Below are positions 7,334 through 15,152 of a DNA stretch of 64,000 nucleotides, piece after piece. A model generated the notes under the pieces. That model was not told the DNA's origin. It did no database searches and worked only from the letters and a program-made list of their open reading frames with translations. Source of the DNA: Peptostreptococcus russellii (lineage in GTDB: Bacteria > Bacillota > Clostridia > Peptostreptococcales > Peptostreptococcaceae); NCBI RefSeq assembly GCF_900110295.1, contig NZ_FODF01000004.1:1-64000 (forward strand), in the 5' to 3' direction. The position numbers and the translations under genes were made by a program. Within the stretch, counting starts at the first letter, position 1. Each line of letters starts with the position of its first letter.

Positions 7334-8254
7334 CTATGCCCATATCGATTTAATAATATCATCGATGTTTAAGCTTTTATATTCTTTCCCAATTAAATTG
7401 GCTCTTATCTTTTCAACTTTTTTCAAATCTAAACTATCAGTATAAACATCGACATTATCAATTATACCATTATCAATATAAATATCAAGACTTAGTGGTT
7501 TGCCTTCAACTTTCAAAATTCGCTGCATTTGTGCTTTTTCTCTTTTTCCAAATATCCATTCTTGACTTTTTAACATTTCATATATAGCAATTTCATCTGG
7601 AATTTCAGTATGCTTACTAAGTTTTGCGTATGGATACTCTTCTTTAAACGCTTCGATCAAACTACTTCTTAAGCCGCTAACAGTAATAAAAGGATTTAAT
7701 TCTTTCAAATTTACAACTCGACTTTTTATAGATTTTATTCCTTTCCCAATAAATTTACTTATATCTGGCGTTAAACATTTTGAAAGCTTTTTTAGATCAA
7801 GATTGACCATTAAGGTTCCATGAATTAAGAACTTCTCTTCATCTTCAAGCCAAGCCATTCCTGAAACTTTCTTTCCATTTGACAATAAATCATTTCTGCC
7901 TTTTTTCTCTGCTTCTATACCCTCTTTTTTTAAAGCTTTTAGTATGATATTTATCCATGTGTTTATGTCTTTATTTTTCTGATTGGATATAAAAGTAAAG
8001 TTTAAATTTCCTAAATCATGGTAGACACTACCACCGCCTGTAAATCTCCTCACTGGCAGAATTTTTTGTTGGTCAATGTAAGTCAAATCAAGTTCATTAT
8101 ATATATTCTGATTCCTTCCCATTACAACACAAGGTTCATTTTGCCATAACAAAAAAATTATTTCATCACTCTGTAGGTTTTCAAAATAACTATATTCTCT
8201 TGAAATATTAGTGTAGGGATTTTTTGAATCCAGTATAACAATTTTCACCTTCAT
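7334..8254 (-). CDS. lplA: Lipoate-protein ligase A
   Basis: 306 aa. The family signature RRFTGGGSVYHDLGNLNFTF (residues ~72-91) and the substrate lysine region (GRNDLLSNGKKVSGMAW) are intact, as is a C-terminal accessory domain, so it should activate lipoate with ATP and attach it to a lysine of a lipoyl domain. The ATG overlaps the stop of the upstream dehydrogenase (TAATG), which shows translational coupling. The obvious acceptor is the N-terminal lipoyl domain of that dehydrogenase. No 2-oxoacid dehydrogenase or glycine-cleavage gene is nearby, so this ligase probably serves the peroxidase system rather than central metabolism. Transcribed as the third gene of the osmC operon. Confidence 0.92.
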   Translation of the reverse strand: MKVKIVILDSKNPYTNISREYSYFENLQSDEIIFLLWQNEPCVVMGRNQNIYNELDLTYIDQQKILPVRRFTGGGSVYHDLGNLNFTFISNQKNKDINTWINIILKALKKEGIEAEKKGRNDLLSNGKKVSGMAWLEDEEKFLIHGTLMVNLDLKKLSKCLTPDISKFIGKGIKSIKSRVVNLKELNPFITVSGLRSSLIEAFKEEYPYAKLSKHTEIPDEIAIYEMLKSQEWIFGKREKAQMQRILKVEGKPLSLDIYIDNGIIDNVDVYTDSLDLKKVEKIRANLIGKEYKSLNIDDIIKSIWA

Positions 8255-9942
8255 TACATATGTACTCCTCTCCCAATTAAATCAAGTGCTGCTTCATGGA
8301 TTACCTCTGCCGTTGTCGGATGAGCAAAAACGGTTTGAGTTAATTGTTTGATTGAAATATTATTTTTCATTGCAATCGTGATACTGGAAATTAATGTAGA
8401 CGCATCTGCTCCGCATATGACAGCTCCTAATATCTCATCTTTCTCAGATGCCAATAATTTTATAAATCCTTTGTTTTGATTCATGGTAAGTGCCTTACCA
8501 TTTGCAACAAATTCAAACTTCGAAACCCTGTATTTTAAATTTTTATTTTTTAAATCTTGTTCACTATGTCCTACAACTGCTATTTCCGGATTTGTATATA
8601 CAACTGATGGAACATGGATATTTTTAATCTCTCTTTTTTCCCCAAATATATGATCAACTGCTATAAAAGCTTCATGTGATGCTAAATGAGCTAATTTTAG
8701 TTTAGACGACACATCACCAATTGCGTATACATTCGATAAATTAGTTTGCTTATATTCATTTACTATTATGTTACCACTTTTTTCATTTATCTTTATGGAT
8801 GTATTTTCAATTCCAAGTCCATCAATATTTGCCTTTCTTCCTGTTGACATTAAAACTTTATCAGCAATTGAATAATATAACTTGCCATCTTTTTCAAAAT
8901 TAACTATATACTTATTTTCTAAAGTTTCTTTAATACTTATTACCTTACTGGAAATACTTATCTGAATATCTTTTTCTTCACATATACTTTCAATTAATTC
9001 TCCTGCATCTTGGTCAAACATTGGTAAAAGCCTATCTTGAAACTCAACAACATGCACCTTTGAGCCAAATGTATTGTAAACAAAGGCAAATTCTAATCCA
9101 ATTACCCCTCCTCCAATTATCAGAAGATTTTCTGGTATTTCATTTAAATTTAAAGCTTCTGTTGAATCAATTACACCATCTAAATTATGCCCTTCTACTT
9201 TTAATATGCTTGGCTGAGAACCTGTGGCAATAATGATATTTTTCGCTTTTACCATTTTATTCCCTACTTTTACTAATTTGTCATTTATAAATTCAGCCTG
9301 TCCATAAAAAAGTTCTATATCGTTCTTATTTATCAAATATTCTATACCTGAAACTAATGTGTCTACCACATCATTTTTTCTTTGTACAACTTTTTCAATA
9401 TTTACAGAAGAACTAAAATCTCCTTCTATCCCAAACATTTCCATTTCCTTTAGGGAATCATAAAAATGAGCCGATTGAACCATAGACTTTGTCGGAATAC
9501 ATCCTATATTCAAACAAGTTCCTCCAAGTCTATCTTTTTCAACCAATCCAACATCTAATCCTCTTTTTCGAGCGTAAATTGCTGCAACATATCCTCCGGG
9601 ACCAGAACCTATAATCAGCAAATCTTTTTCGAGCGTCTCTTCAGAGTTATTTTTTTCAAAACTCTGTATTTTTTCCACTCTTTGAACATTTGGTTCCGGG
9701 TTTAGTTGCATATTTTCATCAATTAAGATTAATATTTCGTTAGATGCTACCTCTTGACCTTCTTCTACGAGTATTTCTTTAATATATCCAGATATGCTTG
9801 CTCTTATTTGACGATTTCCTTTTGCTGTTTCTACTTGACATAATACTTGATCTTTTTCAACTTTTTCTCCAACATCGATATCTATTTTACCTACAACACC
9901 AAGTTTTTTCCCCGGAATAATTGGTACTATTATTTCAACCAT
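8254..9942 (-). CDS. lpd: Dihydrolipoamide dehydrogenase with N-terminal lipoyl domain
   Basis: 562 aa from the ATG at 9942, which follows GAAAGGATGTATTGTC; a longer reading into the upstream spacer has no support. Residues ~1-75 are a biotinyl/lipoyl domain with acceptor Lys41 in VETAKGN. After a linker comes an FAD-binding GSGPGGYVAAIYARKRG, the redox disulfide GGTCLNIGCIPTK (~residue 140), an NAD site GGGVIGLEFAF and the C-terminal AHPTTAEVIHEAA with the catalytic His-Glu pair. The enzyme re-oxidises dihydrolipoyl groups with NAD, or in reverse reduces lipoyl groups from NADH. Here it would keep the fused lipoyl arm reduced for the OsmC peroxidase. It is 56 bp downstream of osmC across a hairpin and overlaps lplA by one base. 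Confidence 0.95.
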   Translation of the reverse strand: MVEIIVPIIPGKKLGVVGKIDIDVGEKVEKDQVLCQVETAKGNRQIRASISGYIKEILVEEGQEVASNEILILIDENMQLNPEPNVQRVEKIQSFEKNNSEETLEKDLLIIGSGPGGYVAAIYARKRGLDVGLVEKDRLGGTCLNIGCIPTKSMVQSAHFYDSLKEMEMFGIEGDFSSSVNIEKVVQRKNDVVDTLVSGIEYLINKNDIELFYGQAEFINDKLVKVGNKMVKAKNIIIATGSQPSILKVEGHNLDGVIDSTEALNLNEIPENLLIIGGGVIGLEFAFVYNTFGSKVHVVEFQDRLLPMFDQDAGELIESICEEKDIQISISSKVISIKETLENKYIVNFEKDGKLYYSIADKVLMSTGRKANIDGLGIENTSIKINEKSGNIIVNEYKQTNLSNVYAIGDVSSKLKLAHLASHEAFIAVDHIFGEKREIKNIHVPSVVYTNPEIAVVGHSEQDLKNKNLKYRVSKFEFVANGKALTMNQNKGFIKLLASEKDEILGAVICGADASTLISSITIAMKNNISIKQLTQTVFAHPTTAEVIHEAALDLIGRGVHM

Positions 9943-9958
9943 GACAATACATCCTTTC

Positions 9959-9991
9959 AAAAATAAAGGAGCTGTTACCACGAACAGCTCC
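9959..9991 (-). terminator. Intercistronic hairpin between osmC and lpd
   Basis: GGAGCTGTT (9968-9976) and AACAGCTCC (9983-9991) form a perfect 9-bp stem, followed on the minus strand by TTTATTTTT and then, within a few bases, the lpd ribosome binding site. It should act as a partial terminator that makes osmC transcripts more abundant than lpd-lplA-marR. Confidence 0.8.
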
Positions 9992-9998
9992 AAACAAA

Positions 9999-10442
9999 TT
10001 ATTCTGCAACAACTTTTGCTAGTTTCAATGGTACACCGTTTTGTAAACAATCACCAACTGGGCATCTGGATTCAATGAAATCAGCGTAATTTTCCAATTC
10101 TTCTTGACTCGCATTTGATTTAAAATGCATAGAATAACGAATTTCTTGATATCCATTTCTTACATTTTCATTAAGTCCCATAAACCCGTCAGGATCTAAA
10201 TCCCCTTCAAGTTCTACATGAAAGCCTTCAAGATTGATTCCATTAGCTTCTGCAAATGCAAATGCGACTATTGATTGGCAAGAACCTAATGCACACAATA
10301 ACGCTTCAACTGGATTCATTCCTGTATTTGTTCCTCCCAATTCTTCAGGTTCATCCATTATAAGTTTAAATCCTCTGGCTTCTGATTCAACTTGTAAGCC
10401 TTCTGTTGTTTTTCTTGCAATTACTTTAAAAGTCTCTTTCAT
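9999..10442 (-). CDS. osmC: OsmC/Ohr-family peroxiredoxin-like protein
   Basis: 147 aa from the ATG at 10442 behind GGGAAAGGAGTGCAAA; an upstream TTG would place the ribosome binding site inside the coding region. The OsmC fold shows the two reactive cysteine motifs: Cys55 in ALCALGSCQSIVAFA and Cys127 in ESRCPVGDCL, with an extra Cys132. The family reduces organic and fatty-acid hydroperoxides using lipoyl groups as electron donor, which fits the lipoyl-domain dehydrogenase and lipoate ligase encoded downstream. First gene of a four-gene minus-strand operon with a clear promoter and dyad. The third cysteine is unusual and may alter resolving chemistry. Confidence 0.92.
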   Translation of the reverse strand: MKETFKVIARKTTEGLQVESEARGFKLIMDEPEELGGTNTGMNPVEALLCALGSCQSIVAFAFAEANGINLEGFHVELEGDLDPDGFMGLNENVRNGYQEIRYSMHFKSNASQEELENYADFIESRCPVGDCLQNGVPLKLAKVVAE

Positions 10443-10483
10443 TTTGCACTCCTTTCCCAACAACACATTCCTTAGCTAACTAA

Positions 10484-10541
10484 TACTTAGTACACTAAGT
10501 ATTCTTTGTTTTAAGATATCTCATTGTGCTGCAATTGTCAA
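10484..10541 (-). promoter_or_regulatory. osmC operon promoter with MarR-type operator
   Basis: On the minus strand, TTGACA (10541-10536), a 17-bp spacer and TATCTT (10518-10513) make a sigma-A-type promoter. The perfect dyad TACTTAG-TACA-CTAAGTA (10484-10501) covers the expected transcription start. This arrangement is typical of OhrR/MarR repression; binding by the operon's own MarR is inferred. Confidence 0.72.
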
Positions 10542-10570
10542 GTCCTTTTAACACATTTTATCTGTATTAT

Positions 10571-10607
10571 AACAAAAACGGTACAGTTATAAGAAACCAT
10601 ACCGTTT
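10571..10607 (-). terminator. Terminator after ibrB
   Basis: AAACGGTA (10607-10600 on minus) pairs with TACCGTTT (10583-10576), followed by a short T-run. It ends the ibrA-ibrB transcript before the osmC promoter. Confidence 0.7.
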
Positions 10608-10617
10608 ACCATAAATA

Positions 10618-11136
10618 TCAATCCCAATCATATTTCTTGGAAAATTCTTCCCACGATTTAGAAAATTCTTTGTTTTTAAAAGCCTCTTTAAGACCAGAAA
10701 GTTGCTTCAATCGAAATACTTCATCGCCATCCATTCCCAACATTTCTGCAATCTCTGCATCTGTCTTACCTTCTCCAACTAACCTTATAACTATTTTTGA
10801 CATATCTAATACTTGATGTGTACCTCTCGCACGATTAAATTGAACAGTTGCAGCTATCCTTTTAACAATATCATGTTTTAGTACAACTATTGGTATTTCC
10901 TTTAAATTTAACTTCTTTGCAACTGTATAACGATGAAAGCCGTCTACAATACAGTACATGTTATTTTCATCCTTTATGACTGCTATTGGATAACAAAATC
11001 CATTTTCTATAATTGATGTTTCCAATAATTTCATTTCAGGTGCTGCAACTATATTAGGGTTATAATCGTTAGCATAAACTTCATCTATTGGAACTAATTT
11101 TGCTTCTAACGCTAACATTTTAATCTCTTCTGCCAT
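10618..11136 (-). CDS. ibrB: IbrB-like ParB/Srx-fold protein
   Basis: 172 aa. The ParB/sulfiredoxin fold is shown by VPIDEVYANDYNPN, the GFCYPIAVI strand and the nucleotide-site motif DGFHRYTVAK (residues 65-74), followed by VQFNRARGTHQVLDMSKIV and a C-terminal HTH-like region (KTDAEIAEMLGMDGDEVFRLKQL). The family binds CTP/ATP or acts on DNA or phosphate esters. E. coli IbrB with IbrA activates immunoglobulin-binding proteins, but the biochemistry is unknown. Its ATG lies inside the end of ibrA (17-nt overlap), so the two are translated together. No parA is nearby, so a partition role is unlikely. Confidence 0.82.
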   Translation of the reverse strand: MAEEIKMLALEAKLVPIDEVYANDYNPNIVAAPEMKLLETSIIENGFCYPIAVIKDENNMYCIVDGFHRYTVAKKLNLKEIPIVVLKHDIVKRIAATVQFNRARGTHQVLDMSKIVIRLVGEGKTDAEIAEMLGMDGDEVFRLKQLSGLKEAFKNKEFSKSWEEFSKKYDWD

Positions 11137-12394
11137 TTTCCTTTAACCTCTCATCAAAATATATTATCTTATTCTCTGTTTCATCTTTTTCTAACATCGC
11201 CTTTAATTCTGCGTCATCTCTTTTGGTTTGTGAAAACGATAATCCTCTACCATAGTAATCATTTTTTAAAATCATTTTTGCACATCTTCTCCATGAAGCT
11301 ACTTTCTTTTTAGATTCTAAGTATTTCGGTGCAAAATCCTGCATTGGGATCCCTTTTTTCACTTCATACCATTCAATAAACCTTTCTATTTTTCTCGCAT
11401 AGTGAATCATTAAGTCATAATTTTTAATCCCTATACTCTCCAATAAAAAGATTGTGTACTCTTGCCATGTTAAATGCTTGGGTTTTTCCAACTTCATATA
11501 CCCAAGGGCTAAACTTTTAGCATAAATATTGCCAAAATTTACTCCACCAACTCTTATTAAAAGTTTAGACCAAGTTTCCGGTTCAATAGCTTTAAATTGA
11601 CTTAGACCTTTTCTTTGGTCATCACCATACGGTTGACAAATTCTTGCTTCATGAATGGAAAGTCCAGATTTGTAAAAAAGCTCATAAAGTTGATTATATT
11701 TTAAATCAAGTTGAGAAACAGCAATCCAAATGTCTCTTGTTTGCCAATCATAAATTGGATAAAAATTATAAATTGGAAGGTGTAAATCATTTTGGACAAG
11801 TGTTGTCCAGTTATAATCTTCCCACTTTTCTTTTCTAAGTGATACAATCGTTCTAAAACGATTAAAACTTTCATTTGTCCTAATACCAACCCCACACATC
11901 ACTGGCTTGTTATGCTTTTTTTGGTACCATTTTGCAAATGCAACGATAAAAGTTTCAAATTGCATTCCGCTAATAAAAAAATCCCAACCATACTTTGTGA
12001 GATAATTCGTTTCATTAATACACTCTTTTGGCATATCTCTTATCCAGAACTCTTTCTGTCTTTTATCCCAACAAATCCAATGTGTACTTAATTGACTTAC
12101 TGCATTTCTTAAAACTAAAGGTAAACAAACCCAATAAAATTCATTAATCTGACTTAGTTTTTTGAGCTCATTTACATGATCGATAGTGTATTGATAATTA
12201 CCTTCTAAATCAATGAATAATACATCAAATTTCTTGTTTTTCTCCTTTGCAACCATATTTGCCAATTGTAACATTACGGAACTGTCTTTACCACCAGAAA
12301 ACGAAAAGTATACAGCAAAGTCCTGTGAGAAAATTTTTTCTAATCTTTCAAGTGCAGCGGTATAGACATTTTTCTCTAAATAAATCTTTCCCAA
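11120..12394 (-). CDS. ibrA: IbrA-like PAPS-reductase-family PP-loop protein
   Basis: 424 aa. The PP-loop SGGKDS at residues 33-38 and a following domain with GVGIRTNESFNRFRTIV, IYPIYDWQTRDIWIAV and CQPYGDDQRKGLSQF match the DUF3440/IbrA branch of the phosphoadenosine phosphosulfate reductase superfamily. Such proteins adenylate or activate a substrate; DndC of the DNA phosphorothioation system is a relative, though dndD/E partners are absent here. It starts with TTG at 12394 after GGAGGTGATATGTT. An extended -10 promoter lies ~90 bp upstream. It overlaps ibrB, and the pair forms a two-gene operon within the cargo of the conjugative element. Substrate unknown. Confidence 0.82.
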   Translation of the reverse strand: MGKIYLEKNVYTAALERLEKIFSQDFAVYFSFSGGKDSSVMLQLANMVAKEKNKKFDVLFIDLEGNYQYTIDHVNELKKLSQINEFYWVCLPLVLRNAVSQLSTHWICWDKRQKEFWIRDMPKECINETNYLTKYGWDFFISGMQFETFIVAFAKWYQKKHNKPVMCGVGIRTNESFNRFRTIVSLRKEKWEDYNWTTLVQNDLHLPIYNFYPIYDWQTRDIWIAVSQLDLKYNQLYELFYKSGLSIHEARICQPYGDDQRKGLSQFKAIEPETWSKLLIRVGGVNFGNIYAKSLALGYMKLEKPKHLTWQEYTIFLLESIGIKNYDLMIHYARKIERFIEWYEVKKGIPMQDFAPKYLESKKKVASWRRCAKMILKNDYYGRGLSFSQTKRDDAELKAMLEKDETENKIIYFDERLKENGRRD

Positions 12395-12474
12395 AACATA
12401 TCACCTCCATAGAAAAAACATAATTGATATATACTTGCATTTAAAAGTCAATATTACAAAAAGCTTTTATATGT

Positions 12475-12483
12475 ATTATACCA
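12475..12483 (-). promoter_or_regulatory. Extended -10 promoter of ibrA-ibrB
   Basis: The minus strand reads TATGGTATAAT, which is TG-N-TATAAT with a perfect -10 hexamer; no good -35 was seen at 17 bp. The leader is about 80 nt long. Confidence 0.55.
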
Positions 12484-12545
12484 TATAAAAAACTTTTTAA
12501 ATTTTTCACATATATGTTCAAATTATCTATTTCATTTCTAATATA

Positions 12546-12586
12546 AAAAAAGCTCACACAATCGTCTTTTTAGTGCGAGCTTTTTA
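12546..12586. terminator. Bidirectional terminator after the nitroreductase operon
   Basis: AAAAAGCTC-A-CAC ... GTG-C-GAGCTTTTT. It stops the minus-strand operon that ends at 12628 and insulates the ibrA promoter. Confidence 0.8.
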
Positions 12587-12627
12587 AAGTGTTTTTCCTT
12601 TAAATCTTTAATTAAAATCAAATTTCA

Positions 12628-13200
12628 CTATCTTATAACTGTTACTCTTTTATCTATTTCTTCTTTTTCTTTTTTATCAGGTTCACTGACAATACCTCCA
12701 AACGGCATCTGAGCAACTAATTTATAATTTTCAGGTATATTAAAAATTCCCTTTACTTTTGCATCTATTACAGGATTATAATGTTGAAGTGAAGCTCCAA
12801 TATTCAGCTCTCTTAGTGCAGACCAAACAGAAAGCTGCAACATTCCATTTGCCTGATTTGCCCAAATAGGGAAATTATCTGCATAAGTGCTAAACTGCTC
12901 CTGCATTTTTTTAACAGTTTCCTCGTCATATAAAAACAGTATCGTTCCTGCTCCTGCTTTAAACGAATCGATCTTTTCTCTTGGTACTTTTCCCTCAAAA
13001 ACATTGTAAATTTCATCCCATAGCTGATCATGTTTTTCGCCAAAGGCAAGTACCACTCTCGCACTTTTCATATTGAATGCATCTGGTACTAACTCTGTAA
13101 CTTCTTTAATCTTTTCTTCAATTTCTTTTTCTAAAACCGGTATGTTCTTATCAATGTTATAATATGTTCTTCTATTTGCTAATGATTTTATAATGCTCAT
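12628..13200 (-). CDS. Nitroreductase-family oxidoreductase
   Basis: 190 aa, the usual size. The FMN-binding N-terminus (IIKSLANRRTYYNIDKN), central dimer region (WANQANGMLQLSVWSALRELNIGASLQHYNPV) and C-terminal FGGIVSEPDKKEKEEIDKRV are all present. Such flavoenzymes reduce quinones, nitro compounds and other electrophiles with NAD(P)H. Last gene of the marR-pirin-TMEM175-yjdI-yjdJ-nitroreductase operon and 9 bp after the GNAT gene. B. subtilis MhqN, a nitroreductase under the MarR-type repressor MhqR, is a useful functional parallel. The start ATG follows AGGAGGTAGTT. Confidence 0.9.
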   Translation of the reverse strand: MSIIKSLANRRTYYNIDKNIPVLEKEIEEKIKEVTELVPDAFNMKSARVVLAFGEKHDQLWDEIYNVFEGKVPREKIDSFKAGAGTILFLYDEETVKKMQEQFSTYADNFPIWANQANGMLQLSVWSALRELNIGASLQHYNPVIDAKVKGIFNIPENYKLVAQMPFGGIVSEPDKKEKEEIDKRVTVIR

Positions 13201-13209
13201 AACTACCTC

Positions 13210-13488
13210 CTATTTTGATAATACATCTAAATATTCTTCTTTTCGTTCAAACTCTCTTTTGGCAAAAGGGCACAAAGGTATAATTTTTATATTGCCTTTT
13301 CTTGCCTCATCGACCAGTTTAGCAACTAACTTAGTCGCAATTCCCTGTCCTCCATAGTTGCCTTCAACAAAAGTATGATCTATAATCCATAGTTTGTTCG
13401 ACTTAGAGTATGTGCTTTCACCAATGAATTTTTCATCATCATATGCAGCTGCTCTATTTTTTTGTTGTTCATAAACGATTTTTACCAC
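13210..13488 (-). CDS. yjdJ: Small GNAT-fold acetyltransferase-like protein (YjdJ type)
   Basis: 92 aa, a minimal GNAT of the YjdJ type. The acetyl-CoA loop GNYGGQGIATKLVAKLVDEAR is intact, followed by IIPLCPFAKREFERKEEY, typical of the family. It starts with GTG at 13488, inside the end of the Fe-S protein gene (7-nt overlap), with GGAGG 8-9 nt upstream. The same yjdI-yjdJ gene pair is known in E. coli, but its substrate is not established. Within this operon a role in modifying or trapping electrophiles is only inferred. Confidence 0.88.
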   Translation of the reverse strand: MVKIVYEQQKNRAAAYDDEKFIGESTYSKSNKLWIIDHTFVEGNYGGQGIATKLVAKLVDEARKGNIKIIPLCPFAKREFERKEEYLDVLSK

Positions 13489-13709
13489 TCCTTGCTACCT
13501 CCTTTTTTTAATTTATAACTTAAAGCCCCAGAAGGACATTTATCTATAACTTTTATGATATCTTCTTCTCTTCCATTTTCAGGAATAATCCATGGCTTTC
13601 TTCCTACCTCAAATACCTTAGGTGCCCCATGCACACATTTGCCTGCATGTTGACATATATCAGGTTTCCAAAAAATTTTTAGATTTTCTGTTTCATAACT
13701 CTTTTCCAT
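13482..13709 (-). CDS. yjdI: Small [4Fe-4S]/mono-cluster protein (YjdI type)
   Basis: 75 aa. It matches the YjdI/DUF1271 family: IFWKPDICQHAGKCVHGAPKVFEVGRKPWI and CPSGALSYKLKKG. Four cysteines, in CQHAGKC, the preceding ICQ context and KCPSGAL, fit an iron-sulfur cluster; the count is close to the minimum, so cluster type is uncertain. It probably passes electrons or senses redox state. Translationally coupled to the GNAT gene behind it and 6 bp after the TMEM175 gene. Confidence 0.88.
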   Translation of the reverse strand: MEKSYETENLKIFWKPDICQHAGKCVHGAPKVFEVGRKPWIIPENGREEDIIKVIDKCPSGALSYKLKKGGSKEW

Positions 13710-13715
13710 TAATAT

Positions 13716-14297
13716 TTACCCCTTTTTCATCATGCTTTTTTCCAGTCTACTATCCGGCACTACCCAAATTAAAGCGATTACAATATATATTAAATACGAT
13801 ATGATCGGAAAATAAAAAGCAAAAATAATAGCGACAGCGTATGCAAAAATAGAGATTTTGCCCTTTAAATCATTTCCTATGTTTTGAGAAATTTCAGAAT
13901 TATCTCCATTTATTTTAATAACTTCCGATTGAACAATATTGTATGAAACCGCACACATAAAAAGTATCATTCCATAAAACAAAGCGGGTAAGCTTTCATA
14001 GGGATTTAACCCCATCCACTCAGTTGCCATTGGAATTAGCGACATCCAAAATATCCAGTGGAGATTTTTCCATAATAATCTACCAGATACCGAATCGGTC
14101 ATATTAATTAAATGATGGTGATTCGCCCAATATATTCCAACATAGATAAAGCTTAGAATGTATGCTAAAAATGTTGGAAAAACCTCTTTTACTGCGTCAA
14201 GTGTCAAACTTTCTGGTGCATTAAGCTTTAATACCATAATAGTTATGACAATTGCTAATACGCCATCGCTAAAAGCTTCCATTCTACCTTTACTCAT
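13716..14297 (-). CDS. TMEM175-family potassium channel (DUF1211)
   Basis: 193 aa from the ATG at 14297; a GTG one codon upstream is also in frame. The first helix has the signature RMEAFSDGVLAIVITIMVLKL (residues ~5-25), whose RxxxFSD core lines the channel gate of bacterial TMEM175. Six hydrophobic segments follow, with the conserved 'IYWANHHHLI' between helices 2 and 3. Bacterial members form tetrameric K+-selective leak channels. Its position between a pirin gene and redox genes under one MarR operator suggests K+ efflux coupled to electrophile stress, in the way KefB/KefC act in enterobacteria; that link is inference. Confidence 0.9.
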   Translation of the reverse strand: MSKGRMEAFSDGVLAIVITIMVLKLNAPESLTLDAVKEVFPTFLAYILSFIYVGIYWANHHHLINMTDSVSGRLLWKNLHWIFWMSLIPMATEWMGLNPYESLPALFYGMILFMCAVSYNIVQSEVIKINGDNSEISQNIGNDLKGKISIFAYAVAIIFAFYFPIISYLIYIVIALIWVVPDSRLEKSMMKKG

Positions 14298-14312
14298 CAC
14301 ACTTTCCTTACT

Positions 14313-15152
14313 TTAATACTCTACTTTTTCTTTGATGAAAGTGTTATTTCTAAGTTCTATAAATGCCTTCTGTACTTCTTCTTGTGTATTCATTACAATT
14401 GGACCTGCCCATGCAACCGGTTCATTTAAAGCTCTCGAATTTATATATAAAACCTGAGCATTCTGTTCTCCATTTTTAATTGTAAGACTATCCCCTTCTG
14501 TTAATTTAACAGCAGTTTTTTCTTCTATATGCTCATCATTAATATAAACATTACCTAAAAGAGTAAAAATCATTACTGAGTCTTTTTCCCCCATAGTAAG
14601 TGTAATTTCACTATTAGCGTTTAGATGAATATCATAATAGTCCATAGGAAGATAATCCCCTTTATAGCCTTGATACTCTCCATAAGTTCCTGCTAAAAGC
14701 CTTATCTTTCCGCCATCTATCTCTATTTCATCTATCTCATCATTTTTAATACTATTGTAGCTTGGTTTACTCATTTTATCTTTTGATGGTAAGTTTAACC
14801 ATAATTGGACGCCTAAAAGCCTTTCCGCAGCTGGAACCATTTCTTCATGCATAATACCTGAACCAGAATTCATCCATTGAACTTCCCCATCTGAAATACC
14901 ATCTTCATTACCTAAACTATCCCTATGAACCATCTTGCCTCTTGAAACATAACTGATTGTTTCAATTCCCCTATGTGGATGCATCGGAAACCCCGCCGTA
15001 TAATCATCCGGATTTGTGCTGTCAAAAGAATCGAGCATTAAAATAGGATCAAATTCTTTTGTTGTCTGATTACCCAAAACTCTTACTAAGTTCACTCCTG
15101 CACCATCTCTTGTTCTAAAGCCTCTTACCTTTGTCTTAACTTTTCTTTTCAT
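14313..15152 (-). CDS. Pirin-family bicupin
   Basis: 279 aa, usual pirin length. The N-terminal cupin carries the metal ligands in FPMHPHRGIETISYVSRG (His-x-His) and HEEMVP near GSGIMHEE; the C-terminal cupin ends ALNEPVAWAGPIVMNTQEE. Bacterial pirins can have quercetin 2,3-dioxygenase activity or act in redox regulation. The gene overlaps the end of the marR gene by 17 nt, has its own GGAGGGAAATTAG site, and is followed by the K+ channel gene at 15 bp. Confidence 0.92.
   Translation of the reverse strand: MKRKVKTKVRGFRTRDGAGVNLVRVLGNQTTKEFDPILMLDSFDSTNPDDYTAGFPMHPHRGIETISYVSRGKMVHRDSLGNEDGISDGEVQWMNSGSGIMHEEMVPAAERLLGVQLWLNLPSKDKMSKPSYNSIKNDEIDEIEIDGGKIRLLAGTYGEYQGYKGDYLPMDYYDIHLNANSEITLTMGEKDSVMIFTLLGNVYINDEHIEEKTAVKLTEGDSLTIKNGEQNAQVLYINSRALNEPVAWAGPIVMNTQEEVQKAFIELRNNTFIKEKVEY

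Noticed and set aside
9943-10050. Longer N-terminus for the dihydrolipoamide dehydrogenase
   Set aside because: The extra residues overlap osmC and the intercistronic hairpin, and a good AAAGGATG ribosome binding site precedes the ATG at 9942, where the lipoyl domain begins.
10618-11136. Chromosome or plasmid partition protein ParB
   Set aside because: It is short, has no parA partner or parS-like sites nearby, and overlaps the PAPS-reductase-like gene, which fits IbrB.
12813-13064. 83-codon minus-strand open frame in the nitroreductase gene
   Set aside because: It is out of frame within a clear nitroreductase gene, has no ribosome binding site and resembles no known family.
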